Counted from the stretch's first letter, positions 46,944 through 55,988 are shown. The stretch: 64,000 nucleotides of DNA from Bacteroides coprosuis DSM 18011 (GCA_000212915.1 CM001167.1:1046780-1110779), one strand, 5' to 3'. Translations and numbers: made by a program. Notes: generated from the sequence alone by a model not told the origin.

Positions 46944-47154
46944 TGTTATCTGATTAGTGCAAAGGTAAATACTTTGTCTCTTTATGTAATGTGCAGATAG
47001 CAAATGGGTATGAAAGAATTCTTAATTCTTAAAATATGATAATGTCCTAATTTATTTTAGGGTATATTTACTTATTGTAGCTGTACAAATTGAACAATAA
47101 TGCTTACTTTTGCATGGAATTCTAAAATTCACTAACAATAAACTTTATAAAAGA

Positions 47155-48150
47155 ATGATTAATTACAAAGATTTAGGTCTTGTAAACACCAAAGAAATGT
47201 TTGCAAAGGCTATTAAAGGTGGATATGCTATACCTGCTTACAACTTCAATAACATGGAGCAGCTACAAGCTATTATTCAAGCTGCTGCAGAAACTAAATC
47301 TCCAGTTATCTTACAAGTTTCTAAAGGTGCTCGTGCATATGCAAACCAAACTCTTCTTCGCTACATGGCAGAAGGAGCAGTAGAATATGCAAAAGAACTA
47401 GGCTTAGAAAAACCTCAAATCGTGTTACACTTAGATCACGGTGATTCTTTCGAAACATGTAAATCATGTATTGACATGGGATTCTCTTCTGTAATGATCG
47501 ACGGTTCTTCTTTACCATACGATGAAAACGTAGCTCTTACTAAAAAAGTAGTTGACTATGCTCACCAATTTGACGTAACAGTTGAAGGTGAACTTGGCGT
47601 TTTAGCAGGTGTTGAAGATGACGTTGTTGCTGAAGAGCACACATATACAAAACCAGAAGAAGTTGTTGACTTCGTAACTAAAACTGGTTGCGATAGTTTA
47701 GCTATTTCTATTGGTACTTCTCACGGAGCAAACAAATTTACTCCAGAACAATGTACAAGAGATGAACATGGTCGTCTAGTTCCTCCAGCATTGAGATTTG
47801 ATGTACTAGAAGGTGTTGAAAAAGAACTTCCAGGTTTCCCTATCGTTCTTCACGGATCATCTTCAGTTCCAGAAAAAGAAGTTGAAACTATCAATAAATA
47901 CGGTGGTGCATTAAAAGATGCTATCGGTATTCCTGAAGAACAACTTCGTAAAGCTGCTGCTTCAGCTGTATGTAAAATCAATATCGACTCTGATAGCCGT
48001 CTAGCTATGACTGCTGCAGTACGTGAAGTATTTGCTACAAAACCAGCTGAATTTGACCCACGTAAATATCTTGGTCCAGCTCGTGAAAATATGAAGAAAC
48101 TTTACGTTCACAAAATTGAAAACGTATTGGGTTCTGCAAACAAACTATAA
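47155..48150 (+). CDS. fba: Fructose-bisphosphate aldolase, class II
   Basis: ATG at 47155 gives 331 residues; upstream in-frame codons overlap the promoter box TACTTTTG at 47105-47112. Zinc ligands and active residues lie in LHLDHGDSFE (about 82), VEGELG (about 143), SIGTSHG (about 182) and LHGSSSVPEK (about 230). It splits fructose-1,6-bisphosphate in glycolysis. Codon use looks more biased than in neighbours (many AAA, GAA, CGT), consistent with high expression. Confidence 0.95.
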   Translation: MINYKDLGLVNTKEMFAKAIKGGYAIPAYNFNNMEQLQAIIQAAAETKSPVILQVSKGARAYANQTLLRYMAEGAVEYAKELGLEKPQIVLHLDHGDSFETCKSCIDMGFSSVMIDGSSLPYDENVALTKKVVDYAHQFDVTVEGELGVLAGVEDDVVAEEHTYTKPEEVVDFVTKTGCDSLAISIGTSHGANKFTPEQCTRDEHGRLVPPALRFDVLEGVEKELPGFPIVLHGSSSVPEKEVETINKYGGALKDAIGIPEEQLRKAAASAVCKINIDSDSRLAMTAAVREVFATKPAEFDPRKYLGPARENMKKLYVHKIENVLGSANKL

Positions 48151-48171
48151 TTAGGTAATACTAATATAAAA

Positions 48172-48208
48172 TCAAGTGGAGGTAGTTTCTATCTCCGCTT
48201 TTTTTATG
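48172..48208 (+). terminator. Terminator after fba
   Basis: The hairpin AAGTGGAGGTAG / CTATCTCCGCTT is followed by seven T. Confidence 0.8.
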
Positions 48209-48227
48209 TTTGAAAGAATATAGAAAC

Positions 48228-48258
48228 AAAAAAAGCGAAGGATTTTTCCTTCGCTTTA
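48228..48258 (-). terminator. Terminator after sod
   Basis: The hairpin AAAGCGAAGGA / TCCTTCGCTTT is followed on the minus strand by seven T. It faces the fba terminator. Confidence 0.8.
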
Positions 48259-48282
48259 TATCTTAATTTATAATTAAATTAA

Positions 48283-48864
48283 TTATAAACGACCTTCCAC
48301 AACATCCCAATCTATAATGCTCCATAGAGCTTTTATATGATCAGCTCTTCTGTTTTGGTAATCTAGATAATAAGAGTGTTCCCAAACGTCAAATCCTAAA
48401 AGAGGTTTTAGACCTTTGCGAATAGGGTTTCCACCGTTAGTTTCTTTTGTTATCTGTAATTTACCAGCTTTATCAACTGACAACCACGCCCAACCTGAAC
48501 CAAATAGTGATGTTGAAGCAGTGTTAAATTCTTCTTTGAATTTTTCAAAGCTACCAAAGTCACGATTAATAGCTTCTGCTAGTTTACCTTGTGGTTCATT
48601 ATGTTTTGGTTTTGGATTAAATTGAAGGAAGTATAGAGTGTGGTTTAAAACTTGGCCAGCATTATTGTACATAGGTCCTTCAGGACAGTTTACTACAACA
48701 TACTCCAAATCCTTACCTGCGAACTCTGTGCCTTCCACCAAAGTATTCAGAGTATTTACATAATTCTGTAAATGTTTACCGTAGTGGAATTCTATAGTTT
48801 GTTTACTAATTACTGGTTCTAATGCATTTTCTGCATAGGGAAGTTTCGGCATTTGAAAATTCAT
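48283..48864 (-). CDS. sodB: Superoxide dismutase, Fe/Mn type
   Basis: I place the start at ATG 48864 (193 residues, MNFQMPKLPYAENALEPVIS) by family length. An in-frame ATG at 48900 would add a 12-residue hydrophobic extension (MKTLLMSLIIMT). Metal ligands are in FHYGKHLQNY, QVLNHTLYF, and DVWEHSYYLDYQNRRADHI (first His and Asp). Metal choice (Fe or Mn, possibly cambialistic as in B. fragilis) cannot be read here. The extension, if used, might be signal-like. Confidence 0.92.
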   Translation of the reverse strand: MNFQMPKLPYAENALEPVISKQTIEFHYGKHLQNYVNTLNTLVEGTEFAGKDLEYVVVNCPEGPMYNNAGQVLNHTLYFLQFNPKPKHNEPQGKLAEAINRDFGSFEKFKEEFNTASTSLFGSGWAWLSVDKAGKLQITKETNGGNPIRKGLKPLLGFDVWEHSYYLDYQNRRADHIKALWSIIDWDVVEGRL

Positions 48865-49016
48865 AGTCATAATAATTAAAGACATTAATAATGTTTTCAT
48901 AAGTTCTTTTATTTAAGTTTGAACTCACTATAATAAACGTTATACATATTTGAAATGTTCTATGTATCTAAAGAATCTTTTATCTTTGTATAGAATTTAA
49001 AGAGGATTATAGCATA

Positions 49017-51320
49017 ATGAAGCAAAACTACTTAGAAGAGCTTAATAAAAGCCAAAAAGACGCTGTATTGTACACTGAAGGTCCATCTCTTGTTATCGCA
49101 GGAGCCGGTTCTGGTAAAACTCGTGTATTGACCTATAAAATAGCTTATCTATTAGAGCAGGGTTTAGCTCCGTGGAATATATTAGCTCTTACCTTTACGA
49201 ATAAAGCTGCTCGAGAGATGAAAGAGAGAATAGCTTCTATTGTGGGTAAAGAAAGAGCTGTTTATTTATGGATGGGAACTTTTCACTCTGTCTTTTCTCG
49301 AATTCTAAGGACCGAGTCTAAGGTTCTAGGTTTTACTTCTAATTTCACCATTTACGATACAAGCGATAGTAGGAGCTTAATCCGTACCATCATTAAAGAA
49401 ATGGCACTAGATGATAAGTTGTATAAGCCTGCCGCTGTACAAGCACGAATATCCAATGCCAAAAATCAGCTTGTGTCGCCTTCAGCTTATGCAACCAATA
49501 AATCCTTCTTTGAAAGTGACTCCGCTGCTAAGATGCCTGCTATACGTGATATATATAGACGTTACTGGGATAGGTGTCTCCAGGCAGAAGCTATGGATTT
49601 TGATGATCTGTTGTTTTATACCTATTTACTATTTAGAGATAACCCTGATATTTTAGCTAAATATCAAGATCAGTTTAAGTTTATATTAGTGGATGAGTAT
49701 CAAGACACGAACTTTGCCCAGCATTGTGTTGTGCAGCAACTAGCAAAGAAACATCAGAAACTGTGTGTTGTGGGAGATGATGCTCAAAGTATCTATTCTT
49801 TTAGAGGTGCTGATATAGATAATATCTTACAATTTACAAAGATATTTGAAGGAGCTAAAGTGTTTAAGCTAGAACAAAATTATCGTTCTACACAGAATAT
49901 TGTTTCTGCAGCAAATAGCTTAATACGTAAGAATAGTCGCCAAATACCCAAAGATGTTTTTTCTGAAAATGAGCAGGGAAATAAAATTCAATTATTCCAA
50001 GCATATAGTGACATTGAGGAAGCTGAAATAGTAGCCAAAGAAATTAGAGAGTTGAATAAACTCCATAGCTATGACTACTCAGATTATGCTATTTTGTATA
50101 GAACAAATGCTCAGAGTAGAGTATTTGAAGAGGTTTTTAGGAAAAGGGCGATACCTTATAAAATTTATGGGGGCTTGTCATTCTATCAGCGTAAAGAGAT
50201 AAAAGATATTATATCTTATTTCCGGTTGATAGTAAATCCTAGTGATGAAGAAGCTCTAAAACGTATCATAAATTACCCTGCCCGAGGCATTGGTGCAACT
50301 ACTCTAAGCAGAGTTGCCGAAGCTGCTAGTGAATATAATACGAGTTATTGGAATATAATATCTGAACCATTAACCTTTAATGTAGATATAAATAAGGGTG
50401 TCCAACGAAAGTTGAAAGACTTTGTTGATATGATGAATGCTTTTAAGGAAAGTCTTGAGACTAAAAATGCTTATGAAATAGGTGTTCATATTATTCGTGA
50501 ATCGGGAATTATGGCAGATGTAACTCAAGACAACTCCCCAGAAAGTATGTCGAGAAAAGAAAATATAGAAGAGTTAGCCAACGGTATGAGTGAATTCTGT
50601 AACTCTCGTCTAGAGGAAGGTAATGAAGATGTTTTTCTTTACAATTTTTTATCAGAAGTTTCATTGCTGACAGATCAAGATAATGATACAGAGGAAGATT
50701 TTAATAAAGTAACCTTGATGACCGTGCACTCTGCTAAAGGTTTGGAATTCAAAAATGTTTTTGTTGTGGGGCTTGAAGAGAAACTATTTCCTAGTAATAT
50801 GTCTGGTGATTCTCCTCGGGCATTAGAAGAGGAGAGAAGGTTATTTTATGTAGCAATTACTAGAGCAGAAGAAAACTGTATGCTTAGTTTCTCAAAAAGC
50901 AGAATGCGTTATGGAACTCTTGAGTTTGGATCTCCCAGTAGATTTATAGCTGAAATAGATGACTCCTATGTAAAGATTCCTAGTGGCATAGCTTTAGGTA
51001 GACGGATCGATGAGGCTGCATCTAGTTTCAGAAAAGAAAATAGAGAAAGAAAATCTCCTATTTCACATCCATCCTCTAGTGCTATACCTCAGAATCAACG
51101 TACTCTTAAGAGAGTTGGTGCTCTTCCTCCTTCTCGTAAAACAAACTCTAGTCCAAGTAACTTAGAGGTTGGGCAGAAAGTTGAACATGAACGATTTGGT
51201 GTTGGATTTGTTAAGAAACTTGAAGGTGATGGTGACAATGCTAAAGCGAGTATCGAATTTGAACATGCTGGAACCAAACAATTGTTGTTGCGTTTTGCCC
51301 GTTTTAAAGTAATAGAATAA
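49017..51320 (+). CDS. pcrA: UvrD/PcrA superfamily I 3'-5' DNA helicase
   Basis: The 767-residue helicase has Walker A GAGSGKTR (about 30), Walker B VDEYQDTN (about 225), GDDAQSIYSFRGAD and the late motif TVHSAKGLEFKNVFVVGLEE. It unwinds DNA in repair and replication restart. A TATCTTTG box lies at 48981-48988. nspC follows after 13 bp. Confidence 0.94.
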   Translation: MKQNYLEELNKSQKDAVLYTEGPSLVIAGAGSGKTRVLTYKIAYLLEQGLAPWNILALTFTNKAAREMKERIASIVGKERAVYLWMGTFHSVFSRILRTESKVLGFTSNFTIYDTSDSRSLIRTIIKEMALDDKLYKPAAVQARISNAKNQLVSPSAYATNKSFFESDSAAKMPAIRDIYRRYWDRCLQAEAMDFDDLLFYTYLLFRDNPDILAKYQDQFKFILVDEYQDTNFAQHCVVQQLAKKHQKLCVVGDDAQSIYSFRGADIDNILQFTKIFEGAKVFKLEQNYRSTQNIVSAANSLIRKNSRQIPKDVFSENEQGNKIQLFQAYSDIEEAEIVAKEIRELNKLHSYDYSDYAILYRTNAQSRVFEEVFRKRAIPYKIYGGLSFYQRKEIKDIISYFRLIVNPSDEEALKRIINYPARGIGATTLSRVAEAASEYNTSYWNIISEPLTFNVDINKGVQRKLKDFVDMMNAFKESLETKNAYEIGVHIIRESGIMADVTQDNSPESMSRKENIEELANGMSEFCNSRLEEGNEDVFLYNFLSEVSLLTDQDNDTEEDFNKVTLMTVHSAKGLEFKNVFVVGLEEKLFPSNMSGDSPRALEEERRLFYVAITRAEENCMLSFSKSRMRYGTLEFGSPSRFIAEIDDSYVKIPSGIALGRRIDEAASSFRKENRERKSPISHPSSSAIPQNQRTLKRVGALPPSRKTNSSPSNLEVGQKVEHERFGVGFVKKLEGDGDNAKASIEFEHAGTKQLLLRFARFKVIE

Positions 51321-51333
51321 TATTTATTAAAGA

Positions 51334-52467
51334 ATGATAGATTACAACCAATTTCCCAATCCATGTTATATCATGGACGAATCTCTCTTGAGAAAAAATT
51401 TAGAAAAAATAAAAGGTGTAGCTGATACTGCAGGAATAGAAATTATCCTCGCATTCAAATCATTTGCTTTGTGGCGAACTTTCCCCATTTTTAGAGAATA
51501 TATAGGACACTCTACCGCTAGCTCGAAATATGAGGCTCGTATGGCTTTAGAAACCTTCGGTAGTAAGGCTCATACTTATTCTCCTGCTTATACAGATGAA
51601 GACTTTCATGAGATAATGAGATGTAGTGATCACATTACATTCAATTCGCTAACTCAATATGAGAGATTTTATCGTAAAACGTTAGAGCATGACATTACTT
51701 GTGGACTGAGAATAAACCCAGAATACTCAGAAGTAGAAAATGATCTTTATAATCCTTGTGCTCCAGGTAGTCGCTTTGGAGTAATTCAAAGTCAAATGCC
51801 TGAAAAGTTACCTGAAGGAATTGAAGGGTTTCACTGCCATACTTTATGCGAGTCGAACTCTTATGATTTTGAAAGGACTTTAGTGTACATTGAAAGAAAC
51901 TTCAGCAAATGGTTTGATCAAATTAAGTGGATCAATTTTGGTGGAGGACATTTAATGACTCAAAAAGATTATAATAGAGAACATCTTATTGGTGTGTTGA
52001 AAGGATTTAAAGCCAGATATCCTCATTTACATGTAATTATGGAACCTGGGTCTGCTTTTACTTGGCAAACAGGAGTACTTACATCTAAAGTGGTTGATAT
52101 CGTAGAAAATAAAGGAATAAAAACGGCTATTGTGAATGTGAGCTTTACTTGCCATATGCCTGATACTCTTGAAATGCCTTATCAGCCAGTTATAACTGAT
52201 GCTAAAATCGGTAATGATGGACCTTATATTTATCGAATTGGTGGAAATTCATGCTTAAGTGGTGATTGGATGGGAAATTGGAGTTTTAATAAAGAATTAA
52301 AAGTAGGTGATGTTGTTGTCTTTGAAGATATGATTCATTACACTACTGTAAAAACTACAATGTTTAATGGAATTCATCATCCACATATTGGATTGTGGAC
52401 AAAAGATAATAAAGCTTTAGTAATGAAGCATTTTACTTATGGAGACTATTTAAACCGCATGTGTTAA
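51334..52467 (+). CDS. nspC: Carboxynorspermidine decarboxylase
   Basis: The 377-residue fold-III PLP decarboxylase has the PLP lysine in IILAFKSFALW (about 42) and the Cys/Asp active site in GGNSCLSGDWMG (about 305). It catalyses the last step of the carboxyspermidine route to spermidine that replaces AdoMet decarboxylase in Bacteroides. The partner dehydrogenase is not in this window. It is co-directional with pcrA. Confidence 0.92.
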   Translation: MIDYNQFPNPCYIMDESLLRKNLEKIKGVADTAGIEIILAFKSFALWRTFPIFREYIGHSTASSKYEARMALETFGSKAHTYSPAYTDEDFHEIMRCSDHITFNSLTQYERFYRKTLEHDITCGLRINPEYSEVENDLYNPCAPGSRFGVIQSQMPEKLPEGIEGFHCHTLCESNSYDFERTLVYIERNFSKWFDQIKWINFGGGHLMTQKDYNREHLIGVLKGFKARYPHLHVIMEPGSAFTWQTGVLTSKVVDIVENKGIKTAIVNVSFTCHMPDTLEMPYQPVITDAKIGNDGPYIYRIGGNSCLSGDWMGNWSFNKELKVGDVVVFEDMIHYTTVKTTMFNGIHHPHIGLWTKDNKALVMKHFTYGDYLNRMC

Positions 52468-52511
52468 TGAGGGTTGTAGGGTAAATTGTTTGAAAATATA
52501 TAGGCTAAAAA

Positions 52512-52542
52512 TTTGCTTTATATAGAAAATGATTTACCTTTG
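52512..52542 (+). promoter_or_regulatory. Promoter of the tRNA Tyr-Gly-Leu array
   Basis: TTTG at 52512-52515, a 19-bp spacer, and TACCTTTG at 52535-52542 match the Bacteroides consensus perfectly. Confidence 0.75.
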
Positions 52543-52580
52543 CACACGCAAATAAGGAACACAACCTTTATAAATGTGTG

Positions 52581-52663
52581 GGGCAAATACCAGAGTGGCC
52601 AAATGGGGCAGACTGTAAATCTGCTGGCTTACGCCTTCGGTGGTTCGAATCCATCTTTGCCCA
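52581..52663 (+). tRNA. tRNA-Tyr (GTA)
   Basis: An 83-nt tRNA with acceptor GGGCAAA/TTTGCCC, anticodon loop CTGTAAA (GTA), and a long variable arm. It is identical to the inverted copy at 55989-56071. Confidence 0.95.
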
Positions 52664-52671
52664 CACAAAAT

Positions 52672-52744
52672 GCGAAAGTAGCTCAGTTGGTAGAGCACAA
52701 CCTTGCCAAGGTTGGGGTCGCGGGTTCGAATCCCGTCTTTCGCT
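52672..52744 (+). tRNA. tRNA-Gly (GCC)
   Basis: A 73-nt cloverleaf with acceptor GCGAAAG/CTTTCGC, anticodon loop TTGCCAA (GCC) and T loop GTTCGAA. It lies 8 bp after tRNA-Tyr. Confidence 0.95.
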
Positions 52745-52755
52745 CTCTTTAATTT

Positions 52756-52838
52756 GGAGGGGTGGCGGAATTGGTAGACGCGCTACCTTGAGGGGGTAGT
52801 GACCTATGGTCGTGTGAGTTCAAATCTCATCCTCTTCA
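52756..52838 (+). tRNA. tRNA-Leu (GAG)
   Basis: A class II tRNA of 83 nt with acceptor GGAGGGG/CCTCTTC (two G-T pairs), D arm GCGGAATTGGTAGACGC, anticodon loop CTTGAGG (GAG), and long variable arm. Confidence 0.93.
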
Positions 52839-52856
52839 CTTATAGAACTTTTACTA

Positions 52857-52892
52857 GAAGGATGTATTTTTCGAAATACATCCTTTTTTTGT
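52857..52892 (+). terminator. Terminator of the first tRNA array
   Basis: The hairpin AAGGATGTATTT / AAATACATCCTT with a TTCG loop is followed by seven T. Confidence 0.9.
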
Positions 52893-52911
52893 GCTTAAAA
52901 ATGGGTTAGTC

Positions 52912-52919
52912 CGTAAAGG
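52912..52919. repeat. Left 8-bp target duplication of the minus-oriented IS
   Basis: CGTAAAGG here and at 54351-54358 directly flank the IS. Eight bp is the usual ISL3-group duplication. Confidence 0.85.
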
Positions 52920-52951
52920 GGATCACCTGCAAAACTAGGGGGGATAACTTA

Positions 52952-53944
52952 TTAAGCAAATAATTTAGTAACCCTAAATAGAAAGAAACTAATATCTGTA
53001 ACCCCTCTTAGTTGAGTCCTAAAGGCTTTTAGTTTAGCGTTAAAACTCTCTGCAAAAGCATTTGTTGATCGATTATTGAAGAAGTTTAATATTTCATTAT
53101 AATGTGAATAGATGGCTCCTGCAATACTTTTAAAGGATTGAAAAGCAGTTTGCTCTACTCTATTATACCATTTGGCAAGAGAAAGTCTTGCTGCATCTTT
53201 AATTGTTTTACGATTAAAAATAGAGCGAAGCCCTTGTGATAGGCTATAGGCTTCTTTTAATGAAGGGTATTGTGCGAAAAGAATCTTAGCTCTTTCTTTT
53301 TGCTTATCAGACCATTTGTCTGCAGATTTAAAAAGAAGATATCGTCCTCTTGCTAGTAATTGTTTCTTTGTGTCTCCATTACTAAAAGTTAGAGGTTTAT
53401 AGGTCTTACCTTCCCATTTAGCTTGTTTAATCGCTTGATTTTCTTCTTCTATGGCTTCCCATCTGTGTTTTACTCGTACCTCTTGCACCGCTTCATTGGC
53501 TAATTTCTGCAGATGGAATCGGTCAATTACTCGACAGGCTTTAGGAAAACACACTCGAGCTATTTTATTCATACTATTAGCCATATCTAATGTGATCTCC
53601 TTGACTTGCTGTCTTAAACTCTCAGGCATCTTCATTAATACCTGGATAATTTTATCTGATTGAACACCAGCAATAATAGCGACTATGGTGCCCTGTTTCC
53701 CTTTATTATTGGGATTACTTAATATAGTATATAAGTCTCCATTGGTCATAGAGGTTTCATCGATACAGAGCCGTGGAGAAATGTTCTCTGGAAACAAAAG
53801 CCACTCTATAGCATGATCTTTCATTTGCCAATTCTTATATGAACTCAAGTGCTCTTTATAATGTCGCTCTAAAGAATCTCCATTAATATGGCAAATAGGC
53901 TCAAGAGAGCGGGCCGATACGGGGTATGTCTCTAGGTAATTCTT
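52952..53944 (-). CDS. ISAon1-family transposase catalytic ORF (copy A)
   Basis: This is the DDE part: 298 residues from ATG at 53848, but the frame is open from 53944, right after the slippery T6A4 site, giving about 330 residues as the fused product. ISL3-type motifs are LCIDETSMTNGDLYT, ITLDMANSMNKIARVCFPKA, VIDRFHLQKL and STNAFAESFNAKLKAFR (last with the Glu). It would be made by frameshifting from the upstream ORF. Confidence 0.88.
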   Translation of the reverse strand, partial: KNYLETYPVSARSLEPICHINGDSLERHYKEHLSSYKNWQMKDHAIEWLLFPENISPRLCIDETSMTNGDLYTILSNPNNKGKQGTIVAIIAGVQSDKIIQVLMKMPESLRQQVKEITLDMANSMNKIARVCFPKACRVIDRFHLQKLANEAVQEVRVKHRWEAIEEENQAIKQAKWEGKTYKPLTFSNGDTKKQLLARGRYLLFKSADKWSDKQKERAKILFAQYPSLKEAYSLSQGLRSIFNRKTIKDAARLSLAKWYNRVEQTAFQSFKSIAGAIYSHYNEILNFFNNRSTNAFAESFNAKLKAFRTQLRGVTDISFFLFRVTKLFA

Positions 53945-54286
53945 TTAAAAAAGCCGCAAACTCCTTCGAGTAATGCGTTCCTTTTGCTAGTAAGTCATAT
54001 TTGTTAGTCAAGTATTCTTTCGTTGTAGAATCATACCACTTACGACGACGTACTTTGAGAGTAACCTTCTTAAAACGAACGGAAAGTCTTGGATAGTTAT
54101 GGGGTCTAGAAAGCCTTTAGATTCTACTTTATGACCTTTACGATCAGCTGGTAAAGAGTCAAACTCATCCATAAAAATGGTAATAACATCTTTTACTTTA
54201 GTCACTTTGGTAATCTTGAAATAAGTAAGGAACTCTTCTGGTAAAATTAAGCGAACTACTTCGAGTAACATTTGAGAATCTTGCAT
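53901..54286 (-). pseudogene. ISAon1 N-terminal ORF of copy A, one-base deletion
   Basis: The frame from ATG 54286 (MQDSQMLLEVVRLILPEEFL) matches the N-terminal ORF of copy B to about DFP. It then slips: one base appears missing near 54079. The correct frame resumes as VTLKVRRRKWYD and runs to a stop at 53901-53903. Confidence 0.82.
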
Positions 54287-54350
54287 AGCTTTTGTTTTTT
54301 CTACAAAGATAATCTTTTTGATGTTCCCCCCCTGCTTTTGCAGGTGATCC

Positions 54351-54358
54351 CGTAAAGG
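54351..54358. repeat. Right 8-bp target duplication
   Basis: CGTAAAGG, identical to 52912-52919. Confidence 0.85.
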
Positions 54359-54443
54359 GATCGGATCACGGGTCAGTCCGTAAAGTTGGGGATTTAACAA
54401 TTAGTCCATTTCTACTTCCCTTATAAAATATTACTTTTGATCC

Positions 54444-54803
54444 ATGAAAAAGAAAGCAATCGATTATAAGGATATATTGTCCATGTTCCTTCCTAAAGGC
54501 ATGCTTGACTATTTTGATTTTACCGACTATTCAGACATGGGTGATTATTATATATTCTCTCTTGAAGAGAAAAATAGTATACCAGACGAGCATTCAAGTC
54601 TTCCACTAGTTTCCAAAGGTTTTTATCCAACAATAACAGTTACAGATTTTCCTGTTCGCGACCGCACTGTATACTTGAAAGTTAGACGTCGCAGATGGGA
54701 GGATAAGCAAACTGGTAAGACATACAGCAGAGACTGGAAATTGGTTGCAGACGGGACTAGGATAACAGCCGAGTTTGGTTCTTTTTTAAAAGAGTTACAT
54801 TGA
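54444..54803 (+). CDS. ISAon1-family transposase, N-terminal ORF (copy B)
   Basis: The 119-residue product (MKKKAIDYKDILSMFLPKGM start) is the N-terminal, DNA-binding part of the two-ORF transposase. It ends with LKVRRRRWEDKQTGKTYSRD and GSFLKELH. The slippery TTTTTTAAAAG at 54782-54792 lies just before its stop, and the catalytic ORF overlaps in the +1 frame. Confidence 0.85.
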   Translation: MKKKAIDYKDILSMFLPKGMLDYFDFTDYSDMGDYYIFSLEEKNSIPDEHSSLPLVSKGFYPTITVTDFPVRDRTVYLKVRRRRWEDKQTGKTYSRDWKLVADGTRITAEFGSFLKELH

Positions 54804-55782
54804 CAATCATGAAGTTAGCATAAAAGTAGTAGCTGACTTCTGCCATCTGAAGTCGAAGACACTTAACGATTACTACAAGGAACATCTAAGTGGTTATCGT
54901 TCTTGGAATCAGCTCTCTCATGCTGATCAGTACATGTATTTTAAAGACAATTTAGGTGAGAACATATCTATTGACGAAACAGCCCTAAGCAACGGAGAGT
55001 TATACACCATTGTAACGGGTAAGGCTGGTCATGGTAAGCATGGTACGATTATAGCTATGATAAAGGGAACAAAGGCTGACGATGTATGTAGATATCTGAT
55101 GAAGTTACCAGAAGGAAAACGTAGGATGGTCAAGAACGTGACTCTTGACATGGCCGGAAGTATGAGGCAGATAGCCAAGAGATGCTTTCCTTACGCTACA
55201 CAGATCATAGACCGTTTTCATGTACAAAAGTTGATGCAGGATGCATTGCAGGAGCTGCGCGTGCAATACCGCTGGCAAGCTATTGAGCAGGAGAACTCAA
55301 ACATAAAAAGAGCAAGGAAAGAAAAGAGAAAATATATACCTCCATGTTTTGATAACGGGGATACCATAAGACAGCTTCTTGTACGCAGCAGATATCTACT
55401 ATTCAAAAGTCCTGATAAATGGACAGACTCCCAAAGAATAAGGGCTGAGATACTCTTTAAGCAGTTTGACGACATAAAACAATTCTATTATTTGACTTTA
55501 CAACTTGGACAGATATACTCACATAACTACGATAAAAATGTTGCCAGGGTAAAGCTTGCACTGTGGTTCAATAAGGTAGAGCAGTGGAATTACCCTCAGT
55601 TCAATACGGTAATAGAAACCTTTAAAAATCACAATGATAGGATATTAAATTTCTTTGAAAACAGACTTACCAATGCTTCAGCTGAATCTTTCAATGCCAA
55701 ACTTAAATCTTTCAGAGCTACATTCAGAGGAGTAGATGATGTAAAATTCTATCTGTATAGAGTGATGATGCTATACGCCTAA
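54790..55782 (+). CDS. ISAon1-family transposase catalytic ORF (copy B)
   Basis: The frame is open from 54790 (directly after TAA at 54787-54789), so the fused protein would add about 330 residues; the first ATG is at 54934 (282 residues). The motifs SIDETALSNGELYTIVTG, VTLDMAGSMRQIAKRCFPYA, QIIDRFHVQK and LTNASAESFNAKLKSFR are intact. Copy B appears functional. Confidence 0.88.
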   Translation, partial: KSYIDNHEVSIKVVADFCHLKSKTLNDYYKEHLSGYRSWNQLSHADQYMYFKDNLGENISIDETALSNGELYTIVTGKAGHGKHGTIIAMIKGTKADDVCRYLMKLPEGKRRMVKNVTLDMAGSMRQIAKRCFPYATQIIDRFHVQKLMQDALQELRVQYRWQAIEQENSNIKRARKEKRKYIPPCFDNGDTIRQLLVRSRYLLFKSPDKWTDSQRIRAEILFKQFDDIKQFYYLTLQLGQIYSHNYDKNVARVKLALWFNKVEQWNYPQFNTVIETFKNHNDRILNFFENRLTNASAESFNAKLKSFRATFRGVDDVKFYLYRVMMLYA

Positions 55783-55907
55783 TTGTTAAATCCCCAAGAA
55801 TACGGACTGACCCGTGATCCGTGATCCCCAATACGGACTGACCCGTGATCCGTGATCTCAACGAGCTAATAAAAAAGAGGATCTAAGTTAACTTAGATCC
55901 TCTGTAG
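55783..55907. other. Right IS end with tandem duplicate and array terminator
   Basis: This holds the right inverted repeat of copy B, its second copy at 55832-55851 offset by 31 bp, and the tRNA terminator. Confidence 0.75.
55865..55904 (-). terminator. Terminator of the inverted tRNA array
   Basis: The perfect palindrome AGAGGATCTAAGTT / AACTTAGATCCTCT, read on the minus strand, is followed by six T. Confidence 0.9.
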
Positions 55908-55980
55908 AGCGGAAGACGGGGCTCAAACCCGCGACCCTCAGCTTGGAAGGCTAATGCTCTATCAACTGAGCTACTTCCGC
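55908..55980 (-). tRNA. tRNA-Gly (TCC)
   Basis: A 73-nt minus-strand cloverleaf with acceptor GCGGAAG/CTTCCGC, anticodon loop CTTCCAA (TCC) and T loop GTTTGAG. Confidence 0.94.
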
Positions 55981-55988
55981 AATCTTAG

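Larger units (their letters stand above)
52920..54350 (-). mobile_element. ISAon1/ISL3-type insertion sequence (copy A, nested)
   Basis: The 1431-bp element has terminal inverted repeats of about 24 bp with two mismatches (GGATCACCTGCAAAA start; 52920-52943 and 54327-54350) and a perfect 8-bp target duplication. It sits inside the outer terminal repeat of the second IS. Its first gene carries a one-base deletion, so the element is probably inactive. Confidence 0.9.
54363..55820 (+). mobile_element. ISAon1/ISL3-type insertion sequence (copy B)
   Basis: About 1458 bp between inverted repeats of about 41 bp that begin GGATCACGGGTCAGTCCGTA (54363-54382; complement at 55801-55820) and end in GGGGATTTAACAATT. 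The termini are partly duplicated outward: the right end recurs at 55832-55851, and GGGTTAGTCCGTA at 52903-52915 is the left counterpart. No clear target duplication is seen for this copy. Confidence 0.8.

Noticed and set aside
54355-55830. 8-bp target duplication for IS copy B
   Set aside because: Flanks differ (GGGATC versus GTGATC context), and the duplicated ends make the true boundary unclear.
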